Below are positions 47,765 through 57,443 of a DNA stretch of 64,000 nucleotides, piece after piece. A program made the translations under genes and the position numbers. The DNA is taken from positions 56,834 to 120,833 of the forward strand of contig NZ_VSEY01000043.1 in NCBI RefSeq assembly GCF_008086045.1. The letters run 5' to 3'. Source of the DNA: Nonomuraea sp. PA05 (GTDB taxonomy: Bacteria > Actinomycetota > Actinomycetes > Streptosporangiales > Streptosporangiaceae). The notes under the pieces are model-generated. The model saw only the letters and a program-made list of their open reading frames with translations, was not told where the DNA came from and made no database searches. Numbering within the stretch: the stretch's first letter is position 1; each line of letters opens with the position of its first letter.

Positions 47765-48223
47765 TCAGTAGGTGAAGTCGAGGCGGACCCGGGTCTGCCT
47801 GAGCTCGGCGATGCGCCACGAGCCGCCCGCCTTGACGAAGCGGGCGTGGTAGTGGCCGAAGCCGTGCATGGACCTGAACGGGATGTCCTCGGACGTGGGG
47901 GCGTCGTCAGGCCTGCTGACGATGTCCTCCATGGCCCAGACGCCGTGGGCTTCGGTGGCGGAGCCGACGTCGATCTCGTCGGAGAACAGGTGGTGGACCA
48001 GAGTCACGCCGGGGCCGCCGCTGGCGCCGACCGTGGCGGCGATCGCGTCCTTGCCCTCCATGCGGAGCCAGACTGATCCGTCCGGTTTGAGGGGGGTGAA
48101 GGTGCCGTCCGGGGTGAACAGGTTCGCCAGGTCCTGCCAGCGCTGGTGGTCGGCGTATCGGACGTAGCGGGCCATCAGACGACGTAGCTCTTCGATTGTG
48201 GTCAGACGCTCGACGGCATCCAT
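47765..48223 (-). CDS. NTF2-like (SnoaL_4 type) protein
   Basis: A 152-residue protein with the SnoaL_4/ring-hydroxylating beta-like cone fold: LTTIEELRRLMARYVRYADHQRWQDLANLFTPDGTF at the N-terminus, HHLFSDEIDV in the middle and GHYHARFVKAGGSWRIAELRQTRVRLDF at the end. Relatives are small cyclases, dehydratases or ligand-binding proteins. The ATG at 48223 was chosen because AAAGGGA lies eight bases upstream; an in-frame ATG eight codons earlier lacks one. It is the first gene of the epoxide hydrolase group, next to an operator-like palindrome. Confidence 0.83.
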   Translation of the reverse strand: MDAVERLTTIEELRRLMARYVRYADHQRWQDLANLFTPDGTFTPLKPDGSVWLRMEGKDAIAATVGASGGPGVTLVHHLFSDEIDVGSATEAHGVWAMEDIVSRPDDAPTSEDIPFRSMHGFGHYHARFVKAGGSWRIAELRQTRVRLDFTY

Positions 48224-48291
48224 GTGGATTATCCCTTTCAGTGCCATGGAGAGGGTGTCTCGCCCGGTTCTGGACCCCACGGTCCACTCAT

Positions 48292-48322
48292 CTTGCGACT
48301 CTAAAAATGGACTCGCAAGTCC
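48292..48322. promoter_or_regulatory. Operator-like palindromes upstream of the epoxide hydrolase operon
   Basis: CTTGCGA (48292-48298) and TCGCAAG (48313-48319) are perfect inverted arms, and GGACTCGCAAGTCC (48309-48322) has perfect GGACT/AGTCC arms. They lie about 70-100 bases upstream of the operon start and also upstream of the divergent SDR pseudogene. Confidence 0.55.
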
Positions 48323-48345
48323 AGAACCGCGCGGTGTGGTGAAAG

Positions 48346-48653
48346 ATGTGCCGCAGGTCACCCGTGGACGCCGTCACAAGGATCGGCTCACCGGCATCTT
48401 TCCGACGTCGTCGTCAACAACGCGGGTACGGCCTGGGCGGCGCCGTGGAGGAACTGACGGAACGCGTCATGCGTGGCGAGGGTAGTGGCCACATCATCCA
48501 GATCTCGTCGGTCGGGGGTGTTTCCGCGGCGATGCTCATGGGCGGGTAAAAAGCGTCCAAGTGGGCCATGGAAGGGCTGAGCGAAGCCCTCGCATAGAAA
48601 GTCGGTGGCTTCGGTGTCAAGGTGACCCTGTCGGGGGCGGCGGCGGTGAACTG
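48346..48653 (+). pseudogene. Short-chain dehydrogenase pseudogene
   Basis: Pieces of an SDR appear in broken frames: DVVVNNAG near 48403-48427, then after a one-base frameshift YGLGGAVEELTE, then GSGHIIQISSVGGVSAAM, MGG, a TAA, KASKWAMEGLSEALA, a TAG, and GGFGVKVTL. These are the NNAG, Ser-loop and Tyr-x-x-x-Lys regions (the Tyr codon region is lost) in correct order. No intact start or C-terminus remains. The parent resembled SDRs of the HASKWALEG type. It is divergent from the epoxide hydrolase operon and may once have belonged to that pathway. Confidence 0.8.
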
Positions 48654-48776
48654 ACCAAGGCGTGCTGACAAGGGGCGGGGAGGTGTGGCAGGGCGGCAAT
48701 CCAGGTGAGGGGCGGGCCGAGGGCGGGAGGTCGGCCCGCTTGCCTCGGCTCCGGAGCCGGCCCGCTCGTCCGGCCG

Positions 48777-50009
48777 TTACTCGAGGGGTGGGGGCGGGTC
48801 CTCCTCGTCGAGGAGGTCGATCAAGGGGAGTAGCCAGACGGCGCAGGCCGGGCCCATGGTTTCGTCCAGCTCGGCCGGGGTGGGGAGGCGGCCCTGGAGG
48901 ATGGTGGGGTTGAGCAGGTTCTGGAGGGCGTGCATGAGGAGGTTGGCCATCGAGTAGCCGGGGTCGACCGTCAGGGCGCGTTCGAGGGCGATGGTGGCCT
49001 GGACGCTGTTGCCCGCCCGCCAGGCCGCCATCGCCAGCAGGGACGCGACCGGCGGCGTGAAGCGGGGCTCCAGTCTGCGGGTCAGGTCTTTCCAGAGGAG
49101 GGAGTGGGAGTCGTTCATCAGGGTCCATGCCTCGTCGCGGACTCTCATGATCGTCAGGTCCAGGCCGAGTCTTGCCGCCTCCGCGTCGTTGAGGCGGCCG
49201 CCGTCGGAGTGGGTCTCCAGCGCCGACCGGACTCTGATCAGGGCCTCGGACACGAACTGTTCGGCGAAGGTGTTCAGGTCGGGGGCGGCCATGAGCCGGG
49301 CCTGGAAGTCCGCGATGGCCGCTGACGTGGCTCGGCGCATCGCCATCCGCACGGGGCCGGTGATCGGAGCCAGTGTGCGCTCAAGGGCCTCGCGATTGGG
49401 GAGGGCCACGAGGCCGCGTACCGTGGCCTCGGCCGCGATCTGGCTGGAGGACAGGTCGTACGGGGTGCCGTCCGCTGGGCAGCAGGCGGGCAGGTCGCAG
49501 ACGTACGACCAGTAGCGGCCCTCATGGGCGCGCAGGGCCTCGCTTACGTGGACGCCGTCCATGCGTGCCAGCCGTCTGGCCTCGTCGACCGCCGGGGTGA
49601 CCAGGTCTCCCGGGCCGTAGCCGACGATGACGATCTCCGTGATGCCCTCGCGGCCGAACAGGGGTGACATCGGGTCGAGTGTGCCCGGCGGGAAGGGGAG
49701 GCCCCATCTGGCCACCATCGTCGCCTGGCCTCGCGACAGGCCTATGACGATGAGGCTGGTGGTGGGGTGGAAGCCGACGAGGTAGGGGACGGCGGCCAGG
49801 ACGTCGGTGGGGCTGGACAGGGTTAGGCAGGGCTCCGGGGTGAAGGAGGGAGCCAGATCGGTGGGGGCCAGGTTGGTGGGACTCAGGTCGGTGGGGCTCA
49901 GGTCGGTGGGGCTCAAGTCGGTGGTGGGCAGGGGTGCTGGGGTGGCACGTTCCTGCTGGTCCTGCCGACCCAGATGGGAGGGTGAGGGGGTGGGGCGGTT
50001 GCTCGTCAT
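48777..50009 (-). CDS. DUF4192 domain protein
   Basis: A 410-residue cytosolic protein. After a disordered Pro/Thr tail with five-residue repeats (LSPTD/LAPTD, about 30-54) comes the DUF4192 domain starting at CLTLSSPTDVLAAVPYLVGFHPTTSLIVIGL, which is diagnostic, and ending with VWLLPLIDLLDEE. The C-terminal part contains a TPR-like helical hairpin (MAAWRAGNSVQATIALERALTVDPGYSMANLL). The function is unknown; the family is actinobacterial. No strong ribosome binding site precedes the ATG at 50009. Confidence 0.87.
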   Translation of the reverse strand: MTSNRPTPSPSHLGRQDQQERATPAPLPTTDLSPTDLSPTDLSPTNLAPTDLAPSFTPEPCLTLSSPTDVLAAVPYLVGFHPTTSLIVIGLSRGQATMVARWGLPFPPGTLDPMSPLFGREGITEIVIVGYGPGDLVTPAVDEARRLARMDGVHVSEALRAHEGRYWSYVCDLPACCPADGTPYDLSSSQIAAEATVRGLVALPNREALERTLAPITGPVRMAMRRATSAAIADFQARLMAAPDLNTFAEQFVSEALIRVRSALETHSDGGRLNDAEAARLGLDLTIMRVRDEAWTLMNDSHSLLWKDLTRRLEPRFTPPVASLLAMAAWRAGNSVQATIALERALTVDPGYSMANLLMHALQNLLNPTILQGRLPTPAELDETMGPACAVWLLPLIDLLDEEDPPPPLE

Positions 50010-50142
50010 GGGTCCACAGGGTGCCGGGTTTTGAAGGGGCGAAATGGGACTGCGCCCGGTTCTGTGGATAACGGGGAGGTGGGGGTGGGTGGCTGTGGAT
50101 AACCGACTCGGAATGGTGGGGCCCGGCGGGTGGCTGGGTTGG

Positions 50143-50190
50143 TGGAGGGACGGGTTCGTGGAGGGACGGGTTCGTGGAGGGACGGCCCGG
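50143..50190. repeat. 16-bp repeat in the gap upstream of the DUF4192 gene
   Basis: Three units of TGGAGGGACGGGTTCG-type sequence (50143, 50159, 50175, the last diverging) flanked by two copies of CCCGGCGGGTGGCTGG. The 324-base gap 50010-50333 otherwise holds only G-rich low-complexity sequence and the hairpin at 50268; I see no gene in it. Confidence 0.75.
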
Positions 50191-50267
50191 CGGGTGGCTG
50201 GACCGGCTGGGTTGGTGGAGGGCTGAGCCGATGGAGGGCTGGGTCGGCCGGGGTGGTTGGAAGTGTG

Positions 50268-50298
50268 CGGGCGCCGGTGACGACAACGCCGGCGCCCG
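50268..50298. terminator. Hairpin after the SDR gene
   Basis: CGGGCGCCGG (50268-50277) pairs perfectly with CCGGCGCCCG (50289-50298), 11-base loop, 36 bases beyond the SDR stop on the minus strand. Confidence 0.7.
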
Positions 50299-50333
50299 GG
50301 GCGGTCAGGTGATCGGCTGGCCGGCCTGCTTCA

Positions 50334-51101
50334 TCACCACGGCACCGGCCCCTCAGCGCTGAAGAATCCCGCGGTGGGTCCGTCCCCGTCGAGTGTGGCC
50401 AGCCGCACCAGCACCGTGGCTCCCTGGGCGGGGGTGAGGAAGCCGCTGTGGTTGTTGATGTCCGTCGCGACGTAGCCGGGAGCGGCCGCGTTGACCAGGA
50501 TGCCGTCCTTGCGCAGTTCGTTGGCGTACTGCACCGTCAGGGCGTTCAGCGCGGTCTTGGAAGGCGAGTACGCCGCCGACGTCGGCAGGTCCGTCAGGGG
50601 GCCGTTCGGGTCGGCGGCGATGGTCAGGGAGCCGCCGCCGCTGCTGACGTTGACGATGCGGGGCGACGGCGAGCGCCGCAGCAGCGGGAGCATGGCGTTG
50701 GTCAGGGCGATCACGCCGAAGACGTTGGTCTCGAACACCGTGCGCACCATGTCGAGGTTCACGGTGCTGGGGATCTGGTCTACGGCGTCCTTGGGGGAGA
50801 CCTGGCCTGAGCCGGTGATGCCGGCGTTGTTGATCAACACGTCGAGGTGGCCGAAGCGCTGGTCGATCCAGGTGGCGGCTTGGTCGATGGTGGACTGGTC
50901 GGTCACGTCCAGGGTGAGCGCGTGGGCGTCGCCGCCCGCCGCGCGTATGGACGTTGCCGCTTCCGCACCGCGCTGCGGGTCTCTGGCACCGATCAGGACC
51001 GTCATGCCCAGGGCGGCGAGCTGGGCTGCGGCGGCGCGGCCGATTCCCTTGTTCGCGCCGGTGATCAAGGCCACCTTCTGGGGTGTGCTGTGCTCGTTCA
51101 T
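50334..51101 (-). CDS. Short-chain dehydrogenase/reductase under ECF41-type promoter
   Basis: A 255-residue SDR with VALITGANKGIGRAAAAQL, VLINNAGITG, the catalytic Ser in VNVSSGGGSL and YSPSKTALN. It resembles carbonyl reductase-like SDRs common in actinomycetes. AGGAG lies seven bases before the ATG at 51101. It is divergent from an ECF41 sigma gene. ECF41 factors usually neighbour an oxidoreductase, epimerase or carboxymuconolactone decarboxylase, and the matching promoter upstream marks this as the target. Confidence 0.92.
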   Translation of the reverse strand: MNEHSTPQKVALITGANKGIGRAAAAQLAALGMTVLIGARDPQRGAEAATSIRAAGGDAHALTLDVTDQSTIDQAATWIDQRFGHLDVLINNAGITGSGQVSPKDAVDQIPSTVNLDMVRTVFETNVFGVIALTNAMLPLLRRSPSPRIVNVSSGGGSLTIAADPNGPLTDLPTSAAYSPSKTALNALTVQYANELRKDGILVNAAAPGYVATDINNHSGFLTPAQGATVLVRLATLDGDGPTAGFFSAEGPVPW

Positions 51102-51140
51102 GATCAAACTCCTGTTAGGGGGATGGTTCGTCTTTCCCGG

Positions 51141-51168
51141 GACGAGACAGCCCCTCCGGTCTGTGACA
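51141..51168 (-). promoter_or_regulatory. ECF41-type promoter of the SDR gene
   Basis: On the minus strand TGTCACA (51162-51168), 17 bases, CGTC (51141-51144). This matches the published ECF41 consensus TGTCACA-N16-CGTC apart from one base of spacing. Confidence 0.8.
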
Positions 51169-51209
51169 TCACGACATGGCGGCGGGCGGCGGGCGGCGGC
51201 GGCGGCACC

Positions 51210-51237
51210 ATGTCACAGAAGGTGCTGGCTGTCTCGT
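51210..51237 (+). promoter_or_regulatory. ECF41-type promoter of the sigma factor gene
   Basis: TGTCACA (51210-51216), 17 bases, CGTC (51234-51237), the same elements and spacing as the divergent SDR promoter; this implies autoregulation. The spacer shares CTGTCT next to CGTC with the other promoter. Confidence 0.8.
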
Positions 51238-51315
51238 CTCGGTGGTGGAGACAGAGATGCGGGCCGGGAGGGTGATGGTCGTGAGGGTGTGTGCGGAGAG
51301 TGGCGGGGCGGCAGG

Positions 51316-52278
51316 GTGACGCGGGCCGAGGAGTTCGAGGAGTTGCGGCCGCTGCTGTTCTCGATCGCCTACCGGATCCTGGGCAGCGTGAGCGAGGCCG
51401 AGGACGCGGTGCAGGAGACCTGGCTGCGGTACGCGGCCTCAGCGACGGAGCCGGTGTCGGCCAAGGCGTTCCTGGCGGCCACGGTGTCCCGGATCGCGAT
51501 CGACGTGCTGCGTTCCGCCCGGATGCGGCGGGAGGAGTATGCCGGGGAGTGGTTCCCCGAGCCGCTGCTGTCCGACCCGTACGAGGATCCGGAACGCTCG
51601 GCGGAGCTGGCCGACTCGGTGTCGATGGCGGCCCTGTTGCTGCTGGAGCGGCTCAGCCCGCTCGAACGGGCGGTCTTCGTGCTGCGGGAGGTGTTCGGCT
51701 TCGGGTTCGGTGAGGTGGCGTCGGCGGTGGGGCGCTCGGAGGCGGCGTGCCGGCAGCTCGCCGTGCGGGCGCGCAGGCACATGGATGCGGGACGTGCCCG
51801 GTTCGAGGCGGATCGGCGGGAACGTGCGGAGCTCGCCGAACGGTTCTTCGACGCCTTCCGGAAGGGGGATGTGGAGGGGTTGAGGAAGCTGCTGGCCGCT
51901 GACGTGCAGATGGTCGGTGACAGTGGGGGTAAGGCGCCGTTGTGGGGCAAGGGGGTCCTCGGGGCTGAGAGTGTGGCTCGGACGCTGGCCGCGCTCGTGG
52001 TGCCGTTCGTGCGGATCGGTGGTGTCGTGGAGCCGCGTGAGATGAACGGTCAGCCTGGGGCGATCTTCCGTGATCGGGATGGCAGGGTTGTCAACATCTT
52101 GGCGCTCGACATCCTGGGCGGGCAGGTTCAGGCGATTCGGGCGGTGATCAACCCCGACAAGCTCGGGCATCTGGGCCCGGTTGGGGATGCGTGGGGGGTG
52201 GTTCGGGAGGCGAACCGGGCTCGCCGCCGCGATGGGGGTGGGGCGACGGCCGGCGAAGTGCCACGTGTCGAGGACTGA
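51316..52278 (+). CDS. ECF41-type sigma factor (SigJ-like) with C-terminal SnoaL domain
   Basis: A 320-residue sigma factor. Region 2 (LRPLLFSIAYRILGSVSEAEDAVQETWLRY) and region 4 (LSPLERAVFVLREVFGFGFGEVASAVGRSEAACRQLAVRARRHM) are followed by a SnoaL-like domain (about 165-290) with the ECF41 signatures DSGGKAP (usually DGGGK) and NPDKL. In this group the fused domain replaces a separate anti-sigma factor. The GTG at 51316 starts TRAEEFEELRPLL; the frame is open far upstream through the divergent promoter but that is not coding. An Arg-rich tail of ~30 residues follows NPDKL. Confidence 0.93.
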   Translation: MTRAEEFEELRPLLFSIAYRILGSVSEAEDAVQETWLRYAASATEPVSAKAFLAATVSRIAIDVLRSARMRREEYAGEWFPEPLLSDPYEDPERSAELADSVSMAALLLLERLSPLERAVFVLREVFGFGFGEVASAVGRSEAACRQLAVRARRHMDAGRARFEADRRERAELAERFFDAFRKGDVEGLRKLLAADVQMVGDSGGKAPLWGKGVLGAESVARTLAALVVPFVRIGGVVEPREMNGQPGAIFRDRDGRVVNILALDILGGQVQAIRAVINPDKLGHLGPVGDAWGVVREANRARRRDGGGATAGEVPRVED

Positions 52279-52338
52279 CCGCTGATCGGGACGAGCTAAG
52301 GGAGACGCGGCGGTGGGGTGGCGGGCTGGTGCGGGTTC

Positions 52339-53109
52339 TCACCGCAGCTGTGCGGGCCGCCCGTCCGCACCCGTCCCACCACCAGGAGCCACCCGCTCAC
52401 GTACGAGCATCGCCGCCCCCGCCACCGCCGCCGGCATCGCGATGACGGCGATGAAGGGCACCAGGAAGAGCAGGAAGACCGCCACCCCGAACCCCAGAGC
52501 ACTGGCCTTGTTGGCGCGCAGCAGCGCGAAGCGTTGCTTGCGGGCCATGCCGCGCCGTTCGAGAGCGAGCGTGGTGAGCTCTACTGTCAGGAAAAATCCG
52601 GACACGAGGGCGCCCAGGACCGGCACCACCGTCTGCCCCACCACCGGCACGAACCCCAGGAAGAACAGCGGAATGGTGAACAGCAGCACGTAGAAGAGCG
52701 TCACCAGGCTGTCGCGGATGGAGCGCGGCAACGTCCGCCACCACGGCTGCTCGTGCTCCGTCTCCAGCACGTCCACCGCCGCCGACAGCTTCTCGTAGAA
52801 CGGCTCCCCGATGGCCAGCGTGAGCGCCGCGAACGTCAGCACGGCCAGCACCACTCCCCCGCCGAACAGGGCGATGCCCACGAGGGTCCTGAACAGCTCC
52901 CGCCAGCTCCACGAGTCGGCGAACGGCGTCAGGAACTCGGCCACGCCCATCGCGTTCGTCCCGAGGTAGATGAGCACCCCGGCGTAGAGCGCGAACGCGA
53001 TCAACGCCGGGATCAGCCCGAACAGCCACCACCGGCCGTTCCTGGCGACCCAGCCGAACCCTTGCAGGAAGAAGCCGACACCGGCCGTGAAGTCGCGCAC
53101 TGATCGCAT
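52339..53109 (-). CDS. EI24 domain membrane protein
   Basis: A 256-residue polytopic protein of the EI24/CysZ-like family: FTAGVGFFLQGFGWVARNGRWWLFGLIPALI at the N-terminus, then hydrophobic segments near 80-105, 140-175 and 205-235, with EPFYEKLSA after the second. CysZ relatives carry sulfate, but actinobacterial members lack proven function. It is directly upstream-adjacent to maf on the opposite transcription order (10-base gap, same strand). Confidence 0.87.
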   Translation of the reverse strand: MRSVRDFTAGVGFFLQGFGWVARNGRWWLFGLIPALIAFALYAGVLIYLGTNAMGVAEFLTPFADSWSWRELFRTLVGIALFGGGVVLAVLTFAALTLAIGEPFYEKLSAAVDVLETEHEQPWWRTLPRSIRDSLVTLFYVLLFTIPLFFLGFVPVVGQTVVPVLGALVSGFFLTVELTTLALERRGMARKQRFALLRANKASALGFGVAVFLLFLVPFIAVIAMPAAVAGAAMLVRERVAPGGGTGADGRPAQLR

Positions 53110-53119
53110 GCCCGGCAGG

Positions 53120-53701
53120 CTAGCGCCAGAACGACGTGACCGCGTAGCCCAGCTCGGCGAACAGGTCGCGGACGAGCGGCAGGGAGATGCCGAGCACGTT
53201 GCCGTGGTCGCCCTCGATGCCCTCGACGAACCAGCCGCCGCGCCCCTCGATGCTGAACGCGCCGGCCAGGCCGAGCGGCTCGTCGGTGGCGGCGTAGGCG
53301 GCGATCTCCTCCTCGGAGGGCTGGCCGAAGCGCACGACGGTGGTGGCGACCTCGGCCACCTGGCGGCCGGCCGCCACGTCGATGAGGCAGTGGCCGGTGA
53401 CGAGGCGGCCCGTGCGGCCCCGCATGAGGCGCCAGCGCTCGATCACCTCCTCGCGGGTGGCGGGCTTGCCGTACGGGCGCCCGTCGAGCTCGAGGATCGA
53501 GTCGCAGCCGATGACCAGCCCCTCTTCGAGCCCGCCCGCGACCTTCTCCGCCTTGGCCGTGGCCAGCACCTTGCTGAGCGCTGCCGGCGAGTGGGCCGAG
53601 TAGGTGTCCTCGTCGACCCCGCTGACGATCACCTTCGGGTCGAGACCCGCGTTGCGCAGAAGGGCGAGGCGGGCGGGGGAAGCAGAGGCCAAGACGATCA
53701 C
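53120..53701 (-). CDS. maf: Maf family nucleotide pyrophosphatase
   Basis: A 193-residue Maf/Ham1-fold enzyme that hydrolyses non-canonical or regulatory NTPs to NMP and pyrophosphate. Motifs are LASASPARLALLRNAG at the N-terminus, GCDSILELDGRPYGKP, and GAFSIEGRGGWFVEGIEGDHGNVLGISLP. The pattern ASASPARLALL with a SILELDG loop is typical of actinobacterial Maf. It lies 16 bases downstream of the DUF937 gene and 10 bases upstream of the EI24 gene on the same strand. Confidence 0.93.
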   Translation of the reverse strand: MIVLASASPARLALLRNAGLDPKVIVSGVDEDTYSAHSPAALSKVLATAKAEKVAGGLEEGLVIGCDSILELDGRPYGKPATREEVIERWRLMRGRTGRLVTGHCLIDVAAGRQVAEVATTVVRFGQPSEEEIAAYAATDEPLGLAGAFSIEGRGGWFVEGIEGDHGNVLGISLPLVRDLFAELGYAVTSFWR

Positions 53702-53717
53702 TGGCCTAGCCTACCGG

Positions 53718-54329
53718 TCACCAGTCGGGGTTCGACCTGCCCGGGGCCACCTCCCGCTCGCTGCGGAGCGGATCGTGGTAGGGGTCGTAAGGGCCAGCCT
53801 GCCGTGGCACCGCCGCACCGCCGAAGATGCTGCCCAGCAGGCTGCCGAGCAGTTCGCCGAGCCCGCCGGGGATGGCGGACTCCTCGCGGTTGAGGTCGTC
53901 GGCCACGGCGTCGGCGTCCATGTCGCGGCTGGCGGCCCGGCTGGCCAGCAGCGACATGATCATCGGTGCGATCAGCGGCAGCAGCTTCATGAGGGTCGCG
54001 GAGTTCACCCCGGCGAGCTGCGAGAGCCGCACCGCCGCCTGCTCCGTGCCCTGCCCGCCCAGGACGTGGCCGAGGATGCTGTGCCCGTCGCGGGTCAGCG
54101 AGGCCACGTCGCCGTTGAACGGGTCGGCGTCCATGTGGTCGTCCAGCGCTCCGCGCAGGGCGTCGGCGCCGTCGGGATGGTTGGCGTTGCGGGCCATGCC
54201 GCCGACGATGGTGCCGGACACGGCCTCGATGACCTTGCGGGCGGTCAGCGCGTCCGTGCCGAGCATGCCGGCGATCTGCTCCACTCCTTGGTCTCCGAGT
54301 CCGGCGAGAAGCTCGTCATTCAGTGTCAC
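53718..54329 (-). CDS. DUF937 domain protein
   Basis: A 203-residue soluble helical protein of the DUF937 (YidB-like) type: LGDQGVEQIAGMLGTDALTARKVIEAVSGTIVGGMARNA, HILGHVLGG and LMKLLPLIAPMIMSLLA are characteristic. A Gly-rich LGSLLGSIFGG segment and a charged tail follow. Role unknown. It sits between ftsH and maf on the same strand. Confidence 0.87.
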   Translation of the reverse strand: MTLNDELLAGLGDQGVEQIAGMLGTDALTARKVIEAVSGTIVGGMARNANHPDGADALRGALDDHMDADPFNGDVASLTRDGHSILGHVLGGQGTEQAAVRLSQLAGVNSATLMKLLPLIAPMIMSLLASRAASRDMDADAVADDLNREESAIPGGLGELLGSLLGSIFGGAAVPRQAGPYDPYHDPLRSEREVAPGRSNPDW

Positions 54330-54398
54330 GACGGTCCCCCGATCAGTCTGTCTCGGGAAAGCTGCCCTCGCCGGGCTCGTACCAACGTCCGATTTGTC

Positions 54399-56378
<1,980 letters not shown>

Positions 56379-56385
56379 GATCTTT

Positions 56386-57399
56386 CTAGCCTAGAACACG
56401 CACCCCTGAGGCCACGCGGCCGATGTCACGCCACTGCTTGCGCTGCGAGTCAGGCACTGTTACGAACGCAAGACCCGGTTTGCTTGTTCCCCCGTCCATG
56501 ACCACGACGGCGGCCCGCGACGTGCGCTTGCCGTAGGTGACCCGGTAGACGAGCAGCCAGCCGCCCTTGGCGGGCTGCGAGGCCAGCCAGGTGATCCTGG
56601 AGCCCTTGGGGTGGTGGTTGAGCGTCCAGCGGGCGGCCAGCAGGGCCGTGTCGCGGGGCGACTTCTGCTCCATGATCGGCAGCGGGCAGGTGACGAACAT
56701 CCCGCGCGGGCTGGCGCCGCGCTGCTTGGGCAGCACCTGCTTGGTGGTGAACGGCGCCGCCCCGTACGACTTCCACGGCCCCGGCAGCCTCGGCACCGCC
56801 AGGCCGGAGCGCGTGTCCTTGACGAAGCGCTTGCCGGGGGAGGGCAGGCGCATGCGCTTGACCGCGCGGGTCAGCCGGGGGACGCGCGGGTCGGCGTACA
56901 GGGCCTCCATGGCCGTGTAACCGGGCGCCAGCGAGGAGCCGGGAGTGGGCGTCGCCCGGGGAGCCGAGGACGACGCCGCAGCCGGGGTGGCGGGCGCCCC
57001 GGTGGCAGGCGCGTCCGTGGCGGAGGCGTTCGCTGAGGGCGCATCCGTGGCAGGCGCATCCGCGGCGGGGGCGTTCGCTGAGGGCGCACGGGCGGACGGC
57101 GCCGCGGCGGCGCCCGGGGAGGGGGGGGAGCGGGAGGGGGGTGGCGCGGTCGGCGGCGCGGTTGCCGGCCCCGCCACGACCTCGTCCGGCTCGGACGGGA
57201 GCACCACGACCACCGCCGCGGCGACGACCGCGGCGACGGCGGCGGCCAAGGCCAGCCCCCGGTACACCACCCGCATGCGCAGATCGCCTATGCGGGAGCG
57301 TTTGGGCGGAGAAGCCGGGATCGCGCGCCTTTCGGCCGTTATCACTCGGGAATCCTTGATCTCATCTTCCCCATGGAGCACGACGGGAGCGTACGACAT
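56386..57399 (-). CDS. Membrane-anchored protein with Ala/Pro/Asp-rich linker, unknown function
   Basis: A 337-residue protein. One transmembrane helix (about 48-68, ALAAAVAAVVAAAVVVVL) follows a cytoplasmic N-terminus; an Ala-Pro-Asp/Asn linker with five-residue repeats (PATDAPSANA type, about 85-150) leads to an extracytoplasmic domain (about 160-337) with RMRLPSPGKRFVKDTRSGL and KSYGAAPFTTKQVLPKQRGA. I recognise no family. Its stop lies seven bases before ftsH, suggesting co-expression with the protease, perhaps as a partner. The start at 57399 is not firmly supported. Confidence 0.7.
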   Translation of the reverse strand: MSYAPVVLHGEDEIKDSRVITAERRAIPASPPKRSRIGDLRMRVVYRGLALAAAVAAVVAAAVVVVLPSEPDEVVAGPATAPPTAPPPSRSPPSPGAAAAPSARAPSANAPAADAPATDAPSANASATDAPATGAPATPAAASSSAPRATPTPGSSLAPGYTAMEALYADPRVPRLTRAVKRMRLPSPGKRFVKDTRSGLAVPRLPGPWKSYGAAPFTTKQVLPKQRGASPRGMFVTCPLPIMEQKSPRDTALLAARWTLNHHPKGSRITWLASQPAKGGWLLVYRVTYGKRTSRAAVVVMDGGTSKPGLAFVTVPDSQRKQWRDIGRVASGVRVLG

Positions 57400-57443
57400 A
57401 TCCCGCCATTGCGCCCCGGAAGCTACCGAAGTGCAATCATGGC

